From NCBI GenBank assembly GCA_026008535.1, contig BRKX01000017.1:4964501-5028500 (forward strand): a DNA stretch of 64,000 nucleotides, written 5' to 3'. Shown here one piece after another: positions 59,361 through 64,000 of this stretch; the stretch's first letter is position 1; each line of letters begins with the position of its first letter. Made by a program: the position numbers and the translations under genes. The notes below the pieces were generated by a model. The model searched no databases and had not been told where the DNA came from. It saw only the letters and a program-made list of their open reading frames with translations. The stretch is from Perilla frutescens. Taxonomy: Eukaryota; Streptophyta; Magnoliopsida; Lamiales; Lamiaceae.

Positions 59361-59769
59361 GTTATAGTCTTTTCACAAAATTTTCTTATAGCTGGTGGCA
59401 CAGCGGGCGGTGGTGGTCTCTGAACTTCAAACGCGCGTAACTTTCGAACCGATTGGAGTTACGGGGCGCACAGCATGTACACGCGAAGGTCTCGCCGAGC
59501 CGTACGACCTGGACAACAGGGCTCGCCCGTTGTGTGCACTAGCCGAGGTCAAAAAAGAGCTTAGAGTGCCGGTTTCGTGGCCCGCCGTGTTTCAACGGCC
59601 ACTAATTCAGAGATTGTGGGTCCCACACTCGTAATCACGGCTCGCTGATGACGAAAGCTCTGTGTCGCGGTTTCAGTTACTCACAACGAGTAACATAAAG
59701 TGAAAAACCGAACAAATTGCAAAAAAAAAAAGAACAAATTATCCGAAAAGATGAGTCTGAACTACAAAA

Positions 59770-59888
59770 GGGGTGCAACACGAGGACTTCCCAGGGGGTC
59801 ACCCATCCTAGTACTACTCTCGCCCAAGCACGCTTAACTTCGGAGTTCTGATGGGATCCGGTGCATTAGTGCTGGTATGATCGCACCC
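59770..59888 (-). rRNA. 5S rRNA, copy 114 (consensus)
   Basis: Consensus; its upstream spacer begins the second 6-unit block. Confidence 0.97.
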
Positions 59889-60296
59889 GTTAGAGTCTCT
59901 TCACAAAATTTTCTTATAGCTGGTGGCACAGCGGGCGGTGGTGGTCTCTGAACTTCAAACGCGCGTAACTTTCGAACCGATTGGAGTTACGGGGCGCACA
60001 GCATGTACACGCGAAGGTCTCGCCGAGCCGTACGACCTGGACAACAGGGCTCGCCCGTTGTGTGCACTAGCCGAGGTCAAAAAAGAGCTTAGAGTGCCGG
60101 TTTCGTGGCCCGCCGTGTTTCAACGGCCACTAATTCAGAGATTGTGGGTCCCACACTCGTAATCACGGCTCGCTGATGACGAAAGCTCTGTGTCGCGGTT
60201 TCAGTTACTCACAACGAGTAACATAAAGCGAAAAACCGAACAAATTGCAAAAAAAAAAGAACAAATTATCCGAAAAGATGAGTCTGAACTACAAAA

Positions 60297-60415
60297 GGGG
60301 TGCAACACGAGGACTTCCCAGGGGGTCACCCATCCTAGTACTACTCTCGCCCAAGCACGCTTAACTTCGGAGTTCTGATGGGATCCGGTGCATTAGTGCT
60401 GGTATGATCGCACCC
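60297..60415 (-). rRNA. 5S rRNA, copy 115 (consensus)
   Basis: Consensus; left spacer AGCGA with A10. Confidence 0.97.
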
Positions 60416-60824
60416 GTTAGAGTCTCTTCACAAAATTTTCTTATAGCTGGTGGCACAGCGGGCGGTGGTGGTCTCTGAACTTCAAACGCGCGTAACTTTC
60501 GAACCGATTGGAGTTACGGGGCGCACAGCATGTACACGCGAAGGTCTCGCCGAGCCGTACGACCTGGACAACAGGGCTCGCCCGTTGTGTGCACTAGCCG
60601 AGGTCAAAAAAGAGCTTAGAGTGCCGGTTTCGTGGCCCGCCGTGTTTCAACGGCCACTAATTCAGAGATTGTGGGTCCCACACTCGTAATCACGGCTCGC
60701 TGATGACGAAAGCTCTGTGTCGCGGTTTCAGTTACTCACAACGAGTAACATAAAGTGAAAAACCGAACAAATTGCAAAAAAAAAAAGAACAAATTATCCG
60801 AAAAGATGAGTCTGAACTACAAAA

Positions 60825-60943
60825 GGGGTGCAACACGAGGACTTCCCAGGGGGTCACCCATCCTAGTACTACTCTCGCCCAAGCACGCTTAACTTCGGAG
60901 TTCTGATGGGATCCGGTGCATTAGTGCTGGTATGATCGCACCC
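60825..60943 (-). rRNA. 5S rRNA, copy 116 (consensus)
   Basis: Consensus; left spacer AGTGA with A11. Confidence 0.97.
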
Positions 60944-61351
60944 GTTAGAGTCTCTTCACAAAATTTTCTTATAGCTGGTGGCACAGCGGGCGGTGGTGGT
61001 CTCTGAACTTCAAACGCGCGTAACTTTCGAACCGATTGGAGTTACGGGGCGCACAGCATGTACACGCGAAGGTCTCGCCGAGCCGTACGACCTGGACAAC
61101 AGGGCTCGCCCGTTGTGTGCACTAGCCGAGGTCAAAAAAGAGCTTAGAGTGCCGGTTTCGTGGCCCGCCGTGTTTCAACGGCCACTAATTCAGAGATTGT
61201 GGGTCCCACACTCGTAATCACGGCTCGCTGATGACGAAAGCTCTGTGTCGCGGTTTCAGTTACTCACAACGAGTAACATAAAGCGAAAAACCGAACAAAT
61301 TGCAAAAAAAAAAGAACAAATTATCCGAAAAGATGAGTCTGAACTACAAAA

Positions 61352-61470
61352 GGGGTGCAACACGAGGACTTCCCAGGGGGTCACCCATCCTAGTACTACT
61401 CTCGCCCAAGCACGCTTAACTTCGGAGTTCTGATGGGATCCGGTGCATTAGTGCTGGTATGATCGCACCC
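61352..61470 (-). rRNA. 5S rRNA, copy 117 (consensus)
   Basis: Consensus; left spacer AGCGA with A10. Confidence 0.97.
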
Positions 61471-61879
61471 GTTAGAGTCTCTTCACAAAATTTTCTTATA
61501 GCTGGTGGCACAGCGGGCGGTGGTGGTCTCTGAACTTCAAACGCGCGTAACTTTCGAACCGATTGGAGTTACGGGGCGCACAGCATGTACACGCGAAGGT
61601 CTCGCCGAGCCGTACGACCTGGACAACAGGGCTCGCCCGTTGTGTGCACTAGCCGAGGTCAAAAAAGAGCTTAGAGTGCCGGTTTCGTGGCCCGCCGTGT
61701 TTCAACGGCCACTAATTCAGAGATTGTGGGTCCCACACTCGTAATCACGGCTCGCTGATGACGAAAGCTCTGTGTCGCGGTTTCAGTTACTCACAACGAG
61801 TAACATAAAGCGAAAAACCGAACAAATTGCAAAAAAAAAAAGAACAAATTATCCGAAAAGATGAGTCTGAACTACAAAA

Positions 61880-61998
61880 GGGGTGCAACACGAGGACTTC
61901 CCAGGGGGTCACCCATCCTAGTACTACTCTCGCCCAAGCACGCTTAACTTCGGAGTTCTGATGGGATCCGGTGCATTAGTGCTGGTATGATCGCACCC
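61880..61998 (-). rRNA. 5S rRNA, copy 118 (consensus)
   Basis: Consensus; left spacer AGCGA with A11. Confidence 0.97.
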
Positions 61999-62407
61999 GT
62001 TAGAGTCTCTTCACAAAATTTTCTTATAGCTGGTGGCACAGCGGGCGGTGGTGGTCTCTGAACTTCAAACGCGCGTAACTTTCGAACCGATTGGAGTTAC
62101 GGGGCGCACAGCATGTACACGCGAAGGTCTCGCCGAGCCGTACGACCTGGACAACAGGGCTCGCCCGTTGTGTGCACTAGCCGAGGTCAAAAAAGAGCTT
62201 AGAGTGCCGGTTTCGTGGCCCGCCGTGTTTCAACGGCCACTAATTCAGAGATTGTGGGTCCCACACTCGTAATCACGGCTCGCTGATGACGAAAGCTCTG
62301 TGTCGCGGTTTCAGTTACTCACAACGAGTAACATAAAGTGAAAAACCGAACAAATTGCAAAAAAAAAAAGAACAAATTATCCGAAAAGATGAGTCTGAAC
62401 TACAAAA

Positions 62408-62526
62408 GGGGTGCAACACGAGGACTTCCCAGGGGGTCACCCATCCTAGTACTACTCTCGCCCAAGCACGCTTAACTTCGGAGTTCTGATGGGATCCGGT
62501 GCATTAGTGCTGGTATGATCGCACCC
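62408..62526 (-). rRNA. 5S rRNA, copy 119 (consensus, C-5A and G-11A)
   Basis: Consensus gene; promoter twin of copy 113. Confidence 0.97.
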
Positions 62527-62935
62527 GTTATAGTCTTTTCACAAAATTTTCTTATAGCTGGTGGCACAGCGGGCGGTGGTGGTCTCTGAACTTCAAACGC
62601 GCGTAACTTTCGAACCGATTGGAGTTACGGGGCGCACAGCATGTACACGCGAAGGTCTCGCCGAGCCGTACGACCTGGACAACAGGGCTCGCCCGTTGTG
62701 TGCACTAGCCGAGGTCAAAAAAGAGCTTAGAGTGCCGGTTTCGTGGCCCGCCGTGTTTCAACGGCCACTAATTCAGAGATTGTGGGTCCCACACTCGTAA
62801 TCACGGCTCGCTGATGACGAAAGCTCTGTGTCGCGGTTTCAGTTACTCACAACGAGTAACATAAAGTGAAAAACCGAACAAATTGCAAAAAAAAAAAGAA
62901 CAAATTATCCGAAAAGATGAGTCTGAACTACAAAA

Positions 62936-63054
62936 GGGGTGCAACACGAGGACTTCCCAGGGGGTCACCCATCCTAGTACTACTCTCGCCCAAGCACGCT
63001 TAACTTCGGAGTTCTGATGGGATCCGGTGCATTAGTGCTGGTATGATCGCACCC
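62936..63054 (-). rRNA. 5S rRNA, copy 120 (consensus)
   Basis: Consensus; upstream spacer has a private CATGTAGAC for CATGTACAC. Confidence 0.97.
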
Positions 63055-63463
63055 GTTAGAGTCTCTTCACAAAATTTTCTTATAGCTGGTGGCACAGCGG
63101 GCGGTGGTGGTCTCTGAACTTCAAACGCGCGTAACTTTCGAACCGATTGGAGTTACGGGGCGCACAGCATGTAGACGCGAAGGTCTCGCCGAGCCGTACG
63201 ACCTGGACAACAGGGCTCGCCCGTTGTGTGCACTAGCCGAGGTCAAAAAAGAGCTTAGAGTGCCGGTTTCGTGGCCCGCCGTGTTTCAACGGCCACTAAT
63301 TCAGAGATTGTGGGTCCCACACTCGTAATCACGGCTCGCTGATGACGAAAGCTCTGTGTCGCGGTTTCAGTTACTCACAACGAGTAACATAAAGTGAAAA
63401 ACCGAACAAATTGCAAAAAAAAAAAGAACAAATTATCCGAAAAGATGAGTCTGAACTACAAAA

Positions 63464-63582
63464 GGGGTGCAACACGAGGACTTCCCAGGGGGTCACCCAT
63501 CCTAGTACTACTCTCGCCCAAGCACGCTTAACTTCGGAGTTCTGATGGGATCCGGTGCATTAGTGCTGGTATGATCGCACCC
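63464..63582 (-). rRNA. 5S rRNA, copy 121 (consensus)
   Basis: Last complete gene; consensus. Confidence 0.97.
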
Positions 63583-63990
63583 GTTAGAGTCTCTTCACAA
63601 AATTTTCTTATAGCTGGTGGCACAGCGGGCGGTGGTGGTCTCTGAACTTCAAACGCGCGTAACTTTCGAACCGATTGGAGTTACGGGGCGCACAGCATGT
63701 ACACGCGAAGGTCTCGCCGAGCCGTACGACCTGGACAACAGGGCTCGCCCGTTGTGTGCACTAGCCGAGGTCAAAAAAGAGCTTAGAGTGCCGGTTTCGT
63801 GGCCCGCCGTGTTTCAACGGCCACTAATTCAGAGATTGTGGGTCCCACACTCGTAATCACGGCTCGCTGATGACGAAAGCTCTGTGTCGCGGTTTCAGTT
63901 ACTCACAACGAGTAACATAAAGCGAAAAACCGAACAAATTGCAAAAAAAAAAGAACAAATTATCCGAAAAGATGAGTCTGAACTACAAAA

Positions 63991-64000
63991 GGGGTGCAAC
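63991..64000 (-). rRNA. 5S rRNA, copy 122, 3' end only (cut by window edge)
   Basis: Only RNA positions 110-119 are inside the window. The T4 terminator lies just to its left. Truncated by the window, not by mutation. Confidence 0.9.

Larger units (their letters stand above)
56757..62560 (-). repeat. Six-unit higher-order repeat, period 3,166 bp
   Basis: The 5S genes here are identical, but two spacer markers still show order. Scoring AGCGA or AGTGA and A-tract length, units 108-113 read C10, T11, C10, C11, T11, T11, and units 114-119 read the same. The rare C-5A with G-11A promoter recurs at copies 113 and 119. All matching positions are 3,166 bp apart. Confidence 0.85.
1..64000 (-). repeat. 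Tandem 5S rDNA array, 526-529 bp units, all one orientation
   Basis: The whole window is built from one unit repeated head to tail: a 119-bp 5S rRNA gene read from the minus strand and a spacer of about 409 bp. 121 complete genes and one 10-base fragment at the right edge are present. Unit spacing is mostly 527 or 528 bp, with 529 at five places and 526 once; the spread follows the length of an A tract (9-12 bases) in the spacer. No unit is inverted, deleted or interrupted. The array has no end inside the window, so the true copy number is higher. Separate long 5S arrays of this sort are known from seed plants and are usually heavily methylated. Assembly of such an array needs long reads; the orderly higher-order blocks argue that most of it is real, but collapsed or expanded blocks cannot be excluded from sequence alone. 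Confidence 0.98.

Noticed and set aside
4269..61433. 62- or 68-codon frames on the plus strand in some units
   Set aside because: They run through the A tract and then antisense through most of the 5S gene. They are open only when the spacer has AGCGA rather than AGTGA and the A tract is in frame (10 bases), so they reflect a CpG/TpG polymorphism and homopolymer length.
306..63856. Repeated 79-codon frames from GTG on the plus strand, one per unit
   Set aside because: They lie in the non-transcribed spacer, opposite to the 5S genes, start with GTG, match no family I know, and accumulate mainly replacement changes. They recur only because the unit recurs.
1..64000. CRISPR array or prokaryotic repeat system
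   Set aside because: Repeats are regular, but both parts of the unit are conserved, the gene is 119 nt of clear 5S rRNA, and no cas-like gene is present.
1..64000. Generic satellite DNA of unknown nature
   Set aside because: Each unit contains a full 5S rRNA gene with internal promoter boxes, an upstream TATA-like element and a Pol III terminator.
1..64000. Linked 35S rDNA (18S, 5.8S, 26S) or 5S inserted in another gene family
   Set aside because: No sequence other than the 5S unit is present anywhere in the window.
1..64000. An undescribed protein-based system hidden in the array
   Set aside because: Both strands were read through the unit and its variants. Apart from the 5S gene there is only spacer with short inverted repeats.

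Overview
The window is one uninterrupted head-to-tail tandem array of plant-type 5S ribosomal RNA genes. Every repeat is 526-529 bp: a 119-nt 5S gene on the minus strand plus a non-transcribed spacer of about 407-410 bp. There are 121 complete genes (153..271 to 63464..63582). The window opens inside a spacer and closes 10 bases into a 122nd gene, so the array continues on both sides. I see no protein gene, tRNA, 18S/5.8S/26S rDNA, transposon insertion, inverted unit or unique sequence.

The organism is very probably a flowering plant, likely a dicot. The RNA-sense gene begins GGGTGCGATCATACC, carries the angiosperm-type A box, intermediate element and C box, and has a TATA-like element at -30 and a C at -1. 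A Pol III T4 terminator abuts the 3' end. 5S units kept apart from the 35S rDNA in their own long array is the usual seed-plant layout. I cannot name the species.

Numbering used below: RNA position 1 is the highest coordinate of each gene and position 119 the lowest. 'Upstream' means to the right of a gene in window coordinates. Consensus means the majority base across the 121 copies. 53 copies match the gene consensus exactly and 68 carry one or more substitutions. No insertion or deletion was seen inside a gene; unit-length change comes mainly from a downstream A/T homopolymer of 9-12 bases.

The array is not a uniform string of units; variants fall into higher-order blocks. (1) 0.3-23 kb: a 9-unit block (4.75 kb) is duplicated, then an overlapping run is copied at a 10-unit offset, followed by shorter shuffles of the same unit types. 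(2) About 23.9-28 kb: a boundary zone rich in private mutations. (3) 28-43 kb: 3-unit (about 1.58 kb) blocks and a recurrent G7T+C14T gene type. (4) 43-52 kb: a 4-unit run matching the first 4 units of the window 43.3 kb away, then A74G and C93A gene types. (5) 52-64 kb: 22 consecutive identical 5S genes whose spacers still show a 6-unit (3,166 bp) period. This fits birth by unequal exchange and local conversion, with the right part most recently amplified.

The open reading frames in the spacers are products of the repeat, not genes. Function here is supply of 5S rRNA to the large ribosomal subunit by Pol III. Copies with changes in the internal control region may be weakly expressed or silent.
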